This document shows, piece by piece, positions 15,746-24,159 of a DNA stretch of 64,000 nt. This DNA comes from Arthrobacter globiformis. GTDB lineage: Bacteria > Actinomycetota > Actinomycetes > Actinomycetales > Micrococcaceae. The position numbers and the translations under genes are program-made. Each line of letters starts with the position of its first letter. The stretch's first letter is position 1. Under the pieces are notes generated by a model that saw only the letters and a program-made list of their open reading frames with translations, searched no databases and was not told the origin of the DNA. The stretch is taken from positions 4,774,001 through 4,838,000 of the forward strand of contig NZ_JAUSYZ010000001.1 of NCBI RefSeq assembly GCF_030817195.1, written 5' to 3'.

Positions 15746-16621
15746 TCAGTGTCCGAATTCGTCCGAGTCGAGCCGCGGCGGCGCGCCCGTGTCCAAGGCA
15801 TCGATGCCGGCCATTTCCGCCTCCGTGAGGGCAAAGCCGAAGACGTCGAGGTTTTCGCGCTGCCGCCGGTCGTCGGCGGACTTGGGGATGGCCACCCGGC
15901 CGGACTGGACCTGCCAGCGGAGCACCACCTGCGCCGGTGTCTTGCCGTATTCCTCGGCGGGACCGGTGACGGCAGCAGCGGAGAGGAAGCTGCCGTTGCG
16001 GCCCAGCGGGCTGTAGGCCGCGGTGGCGATGCCGTGCCCACGGTGGAAGGCCAGCTGGTCCAGCTGCTGGTGTTCGGGATCGATCTGCACCTGGTTGATT
16101 GGAATTTCCAGGCCTGCCGCCTGCAGCTCCCGCAGGTGGGCCGGCTTGAAGTTAGAAACGCCCCAGCACCTGATCAGCCCCTCCTCAGCCAGTTGGGCGA
16201 GCCCCTCCGCGGCTTCAACAAACCGGTCCTGGGAAGGATTCGGCCAGTGGATCAGGAAGAGGTCCAGATACCCGGTGCCAAGCCGCCGGGTTGCCGCACC
16301 GAAGGCCTCGCGCACACCGGCTCTGCCGTGCCACTGCCTGTTGAATTTGGTGGTGAGGAACAGGTCCCGGCGGGCGATGCCGCTGCGGCGGATCCCCTCA
16401 CCCACGGCCTCCTCGTTGCCGTAGTTTTCGGCCGTATCGATGTGCCGGTACCCGCTAGTGATGGCGCGGGCCACGGCGTCGGCGGCCTCCTCGCCGGTCA
16501 TCGGCCAGGTGCCCAGGCCAATAAGGGGAATTTCGACGCCGGGCACCAGTTCCGCCGTCATGCCTTCCTGTACTGTCTGGCTTTCCTGTACTTCCGTGCT
16601 TTCCTGTAGTTCCCAGGTCAT
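15746..16621 (-). CDS. aldo/keto reductase
   Basis: This 291-residue TIM-barrel oxidoreductase has a complete catalytic tetrad: Asp62 and Tyr67 (HIDTAENYGNE), Lys92 (LTTKF) and His125 (LIHWP). The NADPH-site segment is IPKSADDRRQRENLDVF. It reduces aldehydes or ketones in the cytosol. ATG 16621 overlaps the TIM-barrel gene stop (ATGA). However, Met21 (MTAELVPGVEIPLIG) is where family members usually begin. The 20 residues before it come from a degenerate 15-18-nt DNA repeat (TTTCCTGTA units), so the true start is uncertain. Confidence 0.87.
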   Translation of the reverse strand: MTWELQESTEVQESQTVQEGMTAELVPGVEIPLIGLGTWPMTGEEAADAVARAITSGYRHIDTAENYGNEEAVGEGIRRSGIARRDLFLTTKFNRQWHGRAGVREAFGAATRRLGTGYLDLFLIHWPNPSQDRFVEAAEGLAQLAEEGLIRCWGVSNFKPAHLRELQAAGLEIPINQVQIDPEHQQLDQLAFHRGHGIATAAYSPLGRNGSFLSAAAVTGPAEEYGKTPAQVVLRWQVQSGRVAIPKSADDRRQRENLDVFGFALTEAEMAGIDALDTGAPPRLDSDEFGH

Positions 16622-17466
16622 TTGCTTCCTGCTTTCTGGAGGTTGTCTGCCGCCTGCAGCACGGTGTCCGATGCGGCTTTGAGCTTCCGTGCCCAGCCCA
16701 GCTCGCCCAGCCGGGCGACGGTGCTGTCCGACGGCACCTCGGCGCTCACCGGAAGATCGGCGGAGAAAGCGTTGACCAGGGCGGCCAGGTCGAAACCGCC
16801 TTCGCCCGGAACACCGCGTTCCGAGCGGGACTCCGCCACCAGCGCCGCACGGTCGGCCGGACGCGTCACGGGACCATCGCACAGCTGAAGCAGCGGCACC
16901 AGGTCATGGTTCGCTTCAAGGTCCCGCCACTGCGCGGACCCCGGGACAGCACCGAAGCGGTTCAGGTGGAGTGCGTCCACCACAATGTTGCAGCCCGCGG
17001 TGCGGGCCAGGGCCACCGCGTCCGGGATGGAATGCACCGCCTGGTAGGAGATGGGCTCGAGGGTGGGAACGATGCCGTGGTTGCGGCCGTCCTCTGTCAT
17101 GCGCGCCAGCGTGTCGGCAAGGCGTGCGGGATCGGGATCGGACGCGGCCACCGTCAGGGACGCCGCACCGAGGGCCTGCCCCGCCGCCATCATGGCAAGC
17201 CACGCGTCGCGCTGGTCGGTGCCGTCCAGCAGCAGGAACTCGATGTCGCGGACCGTCACCCCGGTGTCGGCCATCCGGGCCAGCGTCTCCCTCAGCATCG
17301 GCGACCCCGGCTGCAGGTCATACGGGCGCTCGGCAGCCGTGACGGGGCGGACGCGGGCGCCGATGAAGTCGAAGCCGGCTTCCGCGGCGATGGCCACCAG
17401 CTGCGGCGGGGCGGTGTTGAGGAGGGACAGCTGGGCCAGGCCCAGCGGGCGGCGCGGTGCGCTCAT
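16618..17466 (-). CDS. sugar-phosphate isomerase/epimerase (AP endonuclease 2 TIM barrel)
   Basis: This 282-residue xylose-isomerase-like TIM barrel has LAQLSLLNTAPPQLVAIAAEAGFDFIGAR at the N-terminus (quoted in part), VRDIEFLLLDG on strand 3, PTLEPIS (metal Glu), VVDALHLNRFG (Asp/His) and LLQLCDGP. The family includes hexulose epimerases, myo-inosose dehydratases and 3-dehydroshikimate dehydratases. It overlaps both neighbours by four bases, so it is tightly coupled to the OYE and aldo-keto reductase. Together with MHS and IclR-type neighbours, a dehydratase or isomerase on a polyhydroxy cyclic acid is likely. The exact reaction cannot be read from sequence. Confidence 0.83.
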   Translation of the reverse strand: MSAPRRPLGLAQLSLLNTAPPQLVAIAAEAGFDFIGARVRPVTAAERPYDLQPGSPMLRETLARMADTGVTVRDIEFLLLDGTDQRDAWLAMMAAGQALGAASLTVAASDPDPARLADTLARMTEDGRNHGIVPTLEPISYQAVHSIPDAVALARTAGCNIVVDALHLNRFGAVPGSAQWRDLEANHDLVPLLQLCDGPVTRPADRAALVAESRSERGVPGEGGFDLAALVNAFSADLPVSAEVPSDSTVARLGELGWARKLKAASDTVLQAADNLQKAGSK

Positions 17467-19559
17467 GATGCTGCTCCGTTCATGCTTAGTTCGACAGGGC
17501 GTTCTGCGGGGTTGGCCCCAGGCGTTGCGGGGTGGGCGGCAAGGGCTGCGGCGATGCGCTGTGCCGCGTCGTAGCCGCTTTTCACCGCGTTGGAGGCGAT
17601 GGCGGGGGTCCGGTCCACCACTGTTCCGGCCAACGCGACCGGCACGCCGGCCTCGCGGGCAAGGTCTGCCTCTCGGTCCTCCGCGGGGACGGAGCCGTCC
17701 AGCGGCAGCACTGAACGGGACACCAGCAGGCTCCCCGGCGCGTCCAGCCATTCCGAGTCGGCCCCGTCCCGGGACGTTCCGGCGATCCGGATCCGGCCGC
17801 CGTCGTATTCCTCGATCGTGGCACCCAGCCGGATCCGGACCCGGGGATTCTGTTCCAGCCGGGGCACGGCAAGGATCTTTGCCCGCCGCCCGGATTCCGG
17901 AGCGAGGACCTCCTGCGGCCCCACCAGCAGCACGGCGGTGCCGCGGTCCGCGAGGGTGTCGGCCAGGCTCATCGCCACCGAGTCCGCACCCCAGATGGTC
18001 ACGGCTTCCGGGGCGTTTCCGCCGGCTCCATCGAGGTGCAGCACCTCGGGGTGGGCGGCAAGCCAGTCGCGCACGTCGGCCACGCCGGGCAGGTCCGCGC
18101 CGGGGAACCCTGCCCCGGGACGGGTCCCGCCGGTGGCCAGCACGACGGCGTCGGCCCCCGTTTCGCGGACCAGCGCCACGACGTCGCGGGAATCCACCTG
18201 GTTGCCCAACCGGACATCAATGCCCAACCGTTCGTTCTCGGCCGCGGACCAGTCGGTGAAGCGGTGGAAATCCGGGGTGGACTTCATCCGTTCCGCGAGG
18301 GCGAGCTGCCCGCCGTGCCGGGCGCCGCCGTCGAGCACGGTGACCTGCGCGCCTGCCAGGGCGAGTTCCCGGGCAGCGGTGAGGCCGGCGGGTCCGGCGC
18401 CGACCACGGCGACCCGGGCGCCCTGGCGCACTCCCGGCGTCGGAAGCGGGACCCGCGAGCGCCCGACCGCGGGGTTGACGGTGCACGTGACCTGCCCCTG
18501 GCCAAGGGTATCGATGCAGACGTTGCAGGCGATGCAGGGCCGGTACGTCTCGCCCCGCAGCACGCCGCCCACAAAGGCGGGGTCCGCGTGGATGGCCCGT
18601 GCCAGGCTGACGAAATCGCAGACGCCGTCGCCGAGGACCTCTTCGATGACGGCGGGCGAGTTCAGCCGCCCGGCCATGCCCAGGGGAAGCCCGAACTGCC
18701 GGTAGGCCGCGGCGTAGTCCCGGAGCAGGCCGGGCTTCCATTCGCCGGGCTGCACTATCCATTCACCGGCGTCGTAGCTGCCGGCGGACAGGTCCAGGAA
18801 GTCCAGCCGGTCCAGGTGCGCTTTGGCCATGATACCCACCTGATCTTCGGCGCTGATGCCGTCCGCCGGGCCCTCGACGACAGACACCCGCACCCCGACG
18901 ATGGCGTCCGGCGCGGCCTCGCGCACGGCGTCGATGACCAGGTTCAGGAAGTGCTCCGGGCGGGCGAACTCGTCCCTGCGGTGGTTGGAGATGGGCGACA
19001 TGAACTGATGGATCAGGTAGCCGTGGGCGCCGTGGATATTGATCACGTCAAAGCCCGCAGCCACGGCCCGGCGGGCAGCCGCGGCATATGCCGCCACGAG
19101 GTCATGGCATTCCCCGGCGGTCAGTTCCCGCGGCACCTCCCCGCCCGCCACCGCGCACGGCACCGGCGACGGCGCCACGTTCTTGTGCCCGGACACCGCC
19201 GCCTGGGCGGTCCGGCCGCCGTGATTAAGTTCGACGGCGGCCAGCGCACCTTCGGCGTGCAGCGCGTCGGTGAGCCTGCGCAGCCCGGGAACCATCGCGT
19301 CGGTGTGGAGGCCCAGCTGATGCGTGCGGCCCTTGCCGTCGGCCCGCACATAGGTGGCTTCGGTGGTGACCAGTCCGAGACCGGCCCTGGCGCGGGTGAC
19401 CAGGTAGTCGATGTACTGCTCTGTAATGTGGCCGTCCACGGTGCCGTAGTTCCGTTCCATCGGAGCGGAGGCGAGCCGGTTGCGGAGGGTCCGCGGCGTG
19501 CGGCCGTTCCGGCCCAGGGTGAGCGGGCGGGCGGCATAGCCGCTGTTGTGCTCCGTCAT
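17463..19559 (-). CDS. Old Yellow Enzyme / 2,4-dienoyl-CoA reductase-type flavoprotein
   Basis: This 698-residue protein has three parts. Residues 10-335 are an FMN TIM barrel (INIHGAHGYLIHQFMSP). A 4Fe-4S motif follows with Cys342, Cys345, Cys348 and Cys359 (CIACNVC...C). The C-terminal FAD/NAD domain has GAGPAG at 387-392. This layout is shared by 2,4-dienoyl-CoA reductase, trimethylamine dehydrogenase and enoate reductases, which reduce C=C bonds or oxidise amines. It starts three bases after the Gfo/Idh gene stop. With the KstD-like protein in the same operon, it suggests stepwise hydrogenation or dehydrogenation of a ring. Confidence 0.9.
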   Translation of the reverse strand: MTEHNSGYAARPLTLGRNGRTPRTLRNRLASAPMERNYGTVDGHITEQYIDYLVTRARAGLGLVTTEATYVRADGKGRTHQLGLHTDAMVPGLRRLTDALHAEGALAAVELNHGGRTAQAAVSGHKNVAPSPVPCAVAGGEVPRELTAGECHDLVAAYAAAARRAVAAGFDVINIHGAHGYLIHQFMSPISNHRRDEFARPEHFLNLVIDAVREAAPDAIVGVRVSVVEGPADGISAEDQVGIMAKAHLDRLDFLDLSAGSYDAGEWIVQPGEWKPGLLRDYAAAYRQFGLPLGMAGRLNSPAVIEEVLGDGVCDFVSLARAIHADPAFVGGVLRGETYRPCIACNVCIDTLGQGQVTCTVNPAVGRSRVPLPTPGVRQGARVAVVGAGPAGLTAARELALAGAQVTVLDGGARHGGQLALAERMKSTPDFHRFTDWSAAENERLGIDVRLGNQVDSRDVVALVRETGADAVVLATGGTRPGAGFPGADLPGVADVRDWLAAHPEVLHLDGAGGNAPEAVTIWGADSVAMSLADTLADRGTAVLLVGPQEVLAPESGRRAKILAVPRLEQNPRVRIRLGATIEEYDGGRIRIAGTSRDGADSEWLDAPGSLLVSRSVLPLDGSVPAEDREADLAREAGVPVALAGTVVDRTPAIASNAVKSGYDAAQRIAAALAAHPATPGANPAERPVELSMNGAAS

Positions 19560-19562
19560 GGC

Positions 19563-20729
19563 CTAACCTGCCGCTTCTGCCGGGACCCGGGTCACGACGT
19601 CGGCCGGTATTTCCACACCCGGTGAAGCCTCGGCGCCGGCGAAGCGAACGGGAACTCCGGTGCGCGAGGATTCGTAGACCGCCAGCAGGATCCGCAGCGA
19701 TTTCAGCGCGTCCTTGCCGGTGATGGCGGGCTCGCTGCCGGCGTCCAAAGCCTGCACGAAGTCGCGGACTTGGCTGGTGTGGTGCGGAATCAGCTGGCCG
19801 TTGATGGTGGAGAGGTCGACGTTCGGCTCCACGCCCTCCGGATGGACGGGCTCCACGGTGATCCTTTCCCCCACGGCCCACAGGTCGAGCCGGCCGTCGC
19901 TGCCCTCGGGGAATTCCGTCAGCGACGCCGAGGCTCCTGTTTCGCCGGTGATCCTCAGCTGGATGCCCAGGTTGGGCGACACCGCCGTCGACGCCTCTAG
20001 CGTTGCCATGGCGCCCGAGGTGAAGGTGATGACGGCCGTGGCGGAATCCTCCACCTCGATGTAGTCGCCGTGGCGGTAGGTGTTGACCTTCCCGTAGACC
20101 TCCGACACGTCGCCGAGGTACCACTGCAGCAGGTCGATCTGGTGGATGGCCTGCGTCATGAGCACGCCGCCGCCGTCGTTCTCCCAGGTGCCGCGCCACG
20201 CGTCCCGGTTGTAATACTCCGGCGCGCGGTGAAGCATCACGGAGCACTGGGCCATGAGCGGCCGGCCCAGCGTCCCGTCGTCGATGGCGGAGCGGATCCG
20301 TTGCGCGGCAGGCCAGAAGCGGCGCTGGAACAGTGCCCCGAACTGCACGCCGGCCTCCTCGCAGGCGGTGACCATGCGCTCCGCCGACTCGATCCGGGTG
20401 GCGATCGGCTTTTCGCACAACACATGGACCCCGGCTGCCGCCACCTTGACCACCACCTCTTCGTGGGTCGGGTGGGGTGTGCAGACTGACACGATGTCCA
20501 CGCCCAGCGCCAGGATCTCGTCCACGGTGTTCACCGCATGCGGCACGTTCCAGTCCCGGGCGGTGGCGCGTGCCCGGTCCAGATCGATGTCGCACACCCC
20601 CACCAACTGCACGTTGTCCAGGGCACCAAAGGCCTCGAGGTGGTTGCGGGAGATGGCGCCGCAGCCCACGATTCCGGCTCGGTACGTGCGGGGGGCGGTT
20701 GCTGACGGGGTCATGGTTCCAACTTTCAT
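19563..20729 (-). CDS. Gfo/Idh/MocA family oxidoreductase
   Basis: This 388-residue NAD(P)-dependent dehydrogenase has a Rossmann domain with GIVGCGAISRNH (residues 19-30), the CEKPIATR motif with its conserved lysine (about 105-112), and a C-terminal beta-sheet substrate domain (GGGVLMTQAIHQIDLLQWYLG; His and Asp near the active site). The family oxidises hydroxyls of sugars, inositols and other cyclitols. It lies 47 bp after the MFS gene and 3 bp before the OYE gene. ATG 20729 and ATG 20714 are both possible; the second removes five residues. Confidence 0.88.
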   Translation of the reverse strand: MKVGTMTPSATAPRTYRAGIVGCGAISRNHLEAFGALDNVQLVGVCDIDLDRARATARDWNVPHAVNTVDEILALGVDIVSVCTPHPTHEEVVVKVAAAGVHVLCEKPIATRIESAERMVTACEEAGVQFGALFQRRFWPAAQRIRSAIDDGTLGRPLMAQCSVMLHRAPEYYNRDAWRGTWENDGGGVLMTQAIHQIDLLQWYLGDVSEVYGKVNTYRHGDYIEVEDSATAVITFTSGAMATLEASTAVSPNLGIQLRITGETGASASLTEFPEGSDGRLDLWAVGERITVEPVHPEGVEPNVDLSTINGQLIPHHTSQVRDFVQALDAGSEPAITGKDALKSLRILLAVYESSRTGVPVRFAGAEASPGVEIPADVVTRVPAEAAG

Positions 20730-20776
20730 TCTGAGTGGGGCGGGGGCCGGGCTTCAGTGGGGCGGGGCCGGGGATA

Positions 20777-22147
20777 TCAGGCGGAAGTACTGCGCTGGCG
20801 CGGCAGGCCGAGCTCCTCGAGCGGGGTCCTGTGGGTTTCGCGGGCCGTGGCGATGGCGATCGCGGAGACGGCCAGGCAGGCGACGGTGAAGACTGCCACC
20901 GGGATCCAGCCGCCGGGGCCGGGCTGGGCCAGGACGGTGGCGATGGCCGGGGCGAAGCCGGTGAGGATCAGCCCCACCTGGCTGCCGATGGCCATCCCGG
21001 AGTAGCGGACCGGCGCCGGGAACATCTCGGGGAAGAAGACGGTCCACACACCGTTCCAGCAGGAGTAGAAGACGGACATGTTCAGGAATCCGAAGACGAA
21101 GATCAGGGCGATGTTGTGCTCGCTGATGGCCCAGAAGTAGCCGAACGAGGTGACGGCGCAGCCCAGGGAGCCCACCAGGAGCACCTTCTTGCGGCCGAAC
21201 CGGTCCGAGATGATGCCGGCCAGCGGGATGGTGAACATGGACAGGCCGATGGTGAGTGCGTTGACCGTGAGCATCAGGGTCCGGTCCAGGCCGATGCCCT
21301 TGCCGGTGGCGTAGGCCAGCGCGTACACGGTGAAGGTGGTCTGCATGACGGAGAACAGCATCACGAGGGCCACGCGCAGAACGTCGCGCCACTGGGTTTT
21401 CAGCACCTCGGCCGCGGGGATGCCCGTGGGCTTCTTAGCTTCCACGGTCTCCTCGAACACGGGCGGCTCCTCGAGCCGGGTGCGGATCCAGTAGGCGACC
21501 AGCAGCACCACGGCGGACAGCCAGAACGGGACGCGCCAGCCCCACCCCAGCAGCTGCTCCTCCGGGAGGGCAGCGAGCGGGATGAACACCACAGTGGAGA
21601 GCACCATGCCGGACGCGTAGCCGGTCATCACGAAGCTGGTGAAGAAGCCGCGGCGTCCTTCCGGGGAGTGTTCCATGGTCAGGGTGGATGCGCCCGCTGC
21701 CTCAGCGCCGGCGGAGAATCCCTGCGCCAGCCGGCCCACCAGCAGGAGCGCCGTGGCCCAGTAGCCGACCTGGTCATAGGTGGGCAGGAAGCCGATGCCG
21801 ATGGAGGCCACACCCATGATCACCAGCGTGATCATCAGTGCCTGCTTGCGGCCGATCCTGTCCCCGAAGTGGCTCATGATGACGCCGCCCAGGGGCCGGG
21901 CCAGGTAGCCGACGCCGAACGTGGCCATCGCGCCGAGCAGGGCAACCACCGGGTCTCCGCCGGGGAAGAAGATCCTCGGGAACACCAGCGCTGCTGCCGT
22001 GCCATAGATGAAGAAGTCGTAGTACTCCAGCGTGGATCCGAGGAAGGAAGCCAGTGCGGCCTTCCGCGGCGTCTTCGCAGGGAGGCTGTCCGCGCGTTCC
22101 AGGACGGCGGTCTCCGCGGCGGGGGTGGGGGGCTGGAAATGTCCCAT
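20777..22147 (-). CDS. MFS transporter, MHS family
   Basis: This 456-residue 12-TM permease has STLEYYDFFIYG, SHFGDRIGRKQ in loop 2-3 and RLAQGFSAGAEAAGAST in helix 4, which place it with the GAEAAGAS branch of MHS transporters (aromatic or dicarboxylic acids). It heads the six-gene minus-strand operon and presumably imports its substrate. The 189-bp gap to iclR 22337 carries the operon promoter; no clear -35/-10 pair was found there. It resembles the permease at 24160-25488 more than those at 1657 and 5457. Confidence 0.88.
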   Translation of the reverse strand: MGHFQPPTPAAETAVLERADSLPAKTPRKAALASFLGSTLEYYDFFIYGTAAALVFPRIFFPGGDPVVALLGAMATFGVGYLARPLGGVIMSHFGDRIGRKQALMITLVIMGVASIGIGFLPTYDQVGYWATALLLVGRLAQGFSAGAEAAGASTLTMEHSPEGRRGFFTSFVMTGYASGMVLSTVVFIPLAALPEEQLLGWGWRVPFWLSAVVLLVAYWIRTRLEEPPVFEETVEAKKPTGIPAAEVLKTQWRDVLRVALVMLFSVMQTTFTVYALAYATGKGIGLDRTLMLTVNALTIGLSMFTIPLAGIISDRFGRKKVLLVGSLGCAVTSFGYFWAISEHNIALIFVFGFLNMSVFYSCWNGVWTVFFPEMFPAPVRYSGMAIGSQVGLILTGFAPAIATVLAQPGPGGWIPVAVFTVACLAVSAIAIATARETHRTPLEELGLPRQRSTSA

Positions 22148-22336
22148 AGGTTCTCCTCATTGAGTTTCCAGGGCGGCCGCCACCGAAGTTGGTGGGGCCA
22201 AAGTGGTGAGCGTGCACCGTGTCCGGTGGCTGCCGCTCTGGAGGAAAACACTAGGAGCAGGGAAATGCGCCGTGGCGAAACTTCCCATTGAACGGGACGC
22301 GGGCTCTGCTCGGTCCCTGGTGGAAAAGGGCGCCGG

Positions 22337-23134
22337 TCAGTTTCCCTGGAGCCAGGGCCGCGTGCCGTACGGACGGCGCTCTGCGCCCATGGTCCGGGAC
22401 AGTCCGCGCCCCGCGGCCACCAGGACGGGAAGAACCACCTTGGGGTCCTCGTCCGCCGTCGGAATTACGACGGCGATCGCTCCGATCACGCTGTTTCCCT
22501 CGCCAAAGACGGGGACGGCGTAGGCGGTGTTTTCCTCCACCAGGACGCCTGCCATACGGACGTATCCGCGTTCCCGGATCAGGGCGAGCTGGGCGCGCAG
22601 GCGCGCCGGATCCGTCTCCGTGGCCGCCGTGGTTTTCTCCAGCGGCCCGGCCAGGAACCGCTCCTGCACGTCGCGCGGCATGTGGGCCATCATGGCCATG
22701 CCGGACGACGTGTTGTGAATCAGGAGCCGGCCGGCCACTGCCGCAAGGTTGGTGGCGGTGCCGTGCCGGTCCAGCTGTTCCAGGTAAAGCACGGTGCCGG
22801 AACCGACGTCGGGAATGGAGAGGGAGACCTGCTCCCGGACGGCGGCATGGACACCTTCGAGGAACGGAAGGCCCCGGCGTCGGAATTCCTCAAGCGGATT
22901 GCTGCGGGACGCCAGTTCCCACATCTTCATGCCGACGCCGTAGTCCCCTGCCTCGCTGCGGTTCAGCAGCCCGCTGTCCACCAGGTCGTTGGCCAGCCGG
23001 TGGGCGGTGCTGCTGGACATGCCGGTGGCCCGGACCAGTTCGCTCAGCGACATCCGCGGCCGGCCCTTCGAAAAGGCATCCAGGATCTTCACCACGCGCT
23101 GGATGACGGATTCGCCGGAGGGCGAGTTGGCCAT
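22337..23134 (-). CDS. IclR family regulator
   Basis: This 265-residue regulator has an N-terminal winged helix (VIQRVVKILDAFSKG, MSLSELVRATGMSSSTAHRLANDLVDSGLL) and a C-terminal GAF-like IclR effector domain (LAAVAGRLLIHNTSSGMAMMAHM, VLVEENTAYAVPVF). The start ATG 23134 shares one base with the stop of the preceding iclR (TGATG), so the two are co-translated. It probably regulates the operon that starts 189 bp downstream, and perhaps the divergent MFS gene at 24160. Confidence 0.86.
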   Translation of the reverse strand: MANSPSGESVIQRVVKILDAFSKGRPRMSLSELVRATGMSSSTAHRLANDLVDSGLLNRSEAGDYGVGMKMWELASRSNPLEEFRRRGLPFLEGVHAAVREQVSLSIPDVGSGTVLYLEQLDRHGTATNLAAVAGRLLIHNTSSGMAMMAHMPRDVQERFLAGPLEKTTAATETDPARLRAQLALIRERGYVRMAGVLVEENTAYAVPVFGEGNSVIGAIAVVIPTADEDPKVVLPVLVAAGRGLSRTMGAERRPYGTRPWLQGN

Positions 23135-23919
23135 CAGGCCCGCCGCAGCCCGGACGCGTCCCCGCCGTAGTCCAGGCCGATCTGCCGGGCCGCCTCCTGC
23201 AGGCGCGGCACCACGGACTTTTCGATGTTCTCAGCAGGCGACCGATGGGTCTGCAGGGAGACGTTGACGGCCGCCACCACGTCATGGCCGCGGCACACCG
23301 GTACAGCCACGCCGCGCAGCCCCTCTTCCAGTTCCTGCGACACCATGGCCCACCCCCTTGACCTGGCACGGTCAATTTCCGTCCGCAGCTGGTCGAGGCT
23401 TGCGATCGAGTGTTCCGTCAGCCTCTGCAGCCGGACGGTTTCGAAGTAGGCCTGCAGATTCGGCTCGGTCAGGCCCCCCAGCAGCACGCGCCCCATGGAG
23501 GTGGCCCAGGCCGGGAACCTGGTGCCCACGGTGATCGTCACGCTGAGCAGCCGGGGCGAGGGCACACAGGCGACATACACGACGTCGGCGCCGTCCAGAA
23601 TGCAGAGGGAGGTGGTCTCGTTCAGCTCGGCAGCAAGCGCCTTCAGGTGCCGGTCCGCGATGGCCGGAAGCTCAAGGTTGGCCAGGAAGGACCGTCCGAT
23701 ATCCAGCGAGCGCGCGGTCAGCTCGAAGTGCGCACCGTCGGCCCGCAGGTACCCGAGGTCGGCAAGGGTGAGGAGGAACCGCCGGGCGGAGGCCCTGGTG
23801 GTATCCGCTGCCGCGGCCACTTGGGACACCGTCAGCCGGGGGGCGTTCGGAGTGAAGGCCCGGAGCACGTCGAACGCCTTTTCGACCGATTTCACAAAGT
23901 AGGCCGGCTGTTCGTCCAT
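23134..23919 (-). CDS. IclR family regulator, PcaR/PobR-like
   Basis: This 261-residue IclR protein has FVKSVEKAFDVLRAF, a winged helix (TVSQVAAAADTTRASARRFLLTLADLGYL) and an effector domain with VGTRFPAWATSMGRVLLGGL and a conserved-looking SQELEEGLRGVAVPV. The ATSMGRVLL motif is typical of PcaU/PcaR/PobR regulators of protocatechuate and related aromatic acids. It is divergent from the MFS gene at 24160; the 240-bp gap contains a clear promoter and repeated GCGATAT-type sites. Two iclR genes overlapping by one base are unusual and may form a pair with different effectors. Confidence 0.87.
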   Translation of the reverse strand: MDEQPAYFVKSVEKAFDVLRAFTPNAPRLTVSQVAAAADTTRASARRFLLTLADLGYLRADGAHFELTARSLDIGRSFLANLELPAIADRHLKALAAELNETTSLCILDGADVVYVACVPSPRLLSVTITVGTRFPAWATSMGRVLLGGLTEPNLQAYFETVRLQRLTEHSIASLDQLRTEIDRARSRGWAMVSQELEEGLRGVAVPVCRGHDVVAAVNVSLQTHRSPAENIEKSVVPRLQEAARQIGLDYGGDASGLRRA

Positions 23920-24042
23920 GGGCTCCCTGCATCCTCCGGCAACCTCCAGCGATGACCGCTCAGACGTGTGGAAGCTGCGCCGTTCCTGACGTACCCAGAA
24001 TACGGTCCACCACCTGGCAGGGCGCAGGGCAAGAAAAACGGA

Positions 24043-24111
24043 TTGTGAGTCACTTCACTGTGCGCTATCCTTTTTCTAGTCGCATATCGCACGACTGTTC
24101 GCGATACGCAC
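24043..24111 (+). promoter_or_regulatory. MFS promoter with IclR-type operator repeats
   Basis: TTGTGA (24043-24048) and TATCCT (24066-24071) are separated by 17 bp, ahead of the MFS gene. Just downstream lie CGCATATCGCAC (24081-24092) and CGCGATACGCAC (24100-24111), repeated at 19-bp spacing. Binding there would block transcription. Confidence 0.7.
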
Positions 24112-24159
24112 AATTCGTCAATTCGGACCCCGTCTTTCAGTGCGGAAGGACCCCCTGCA

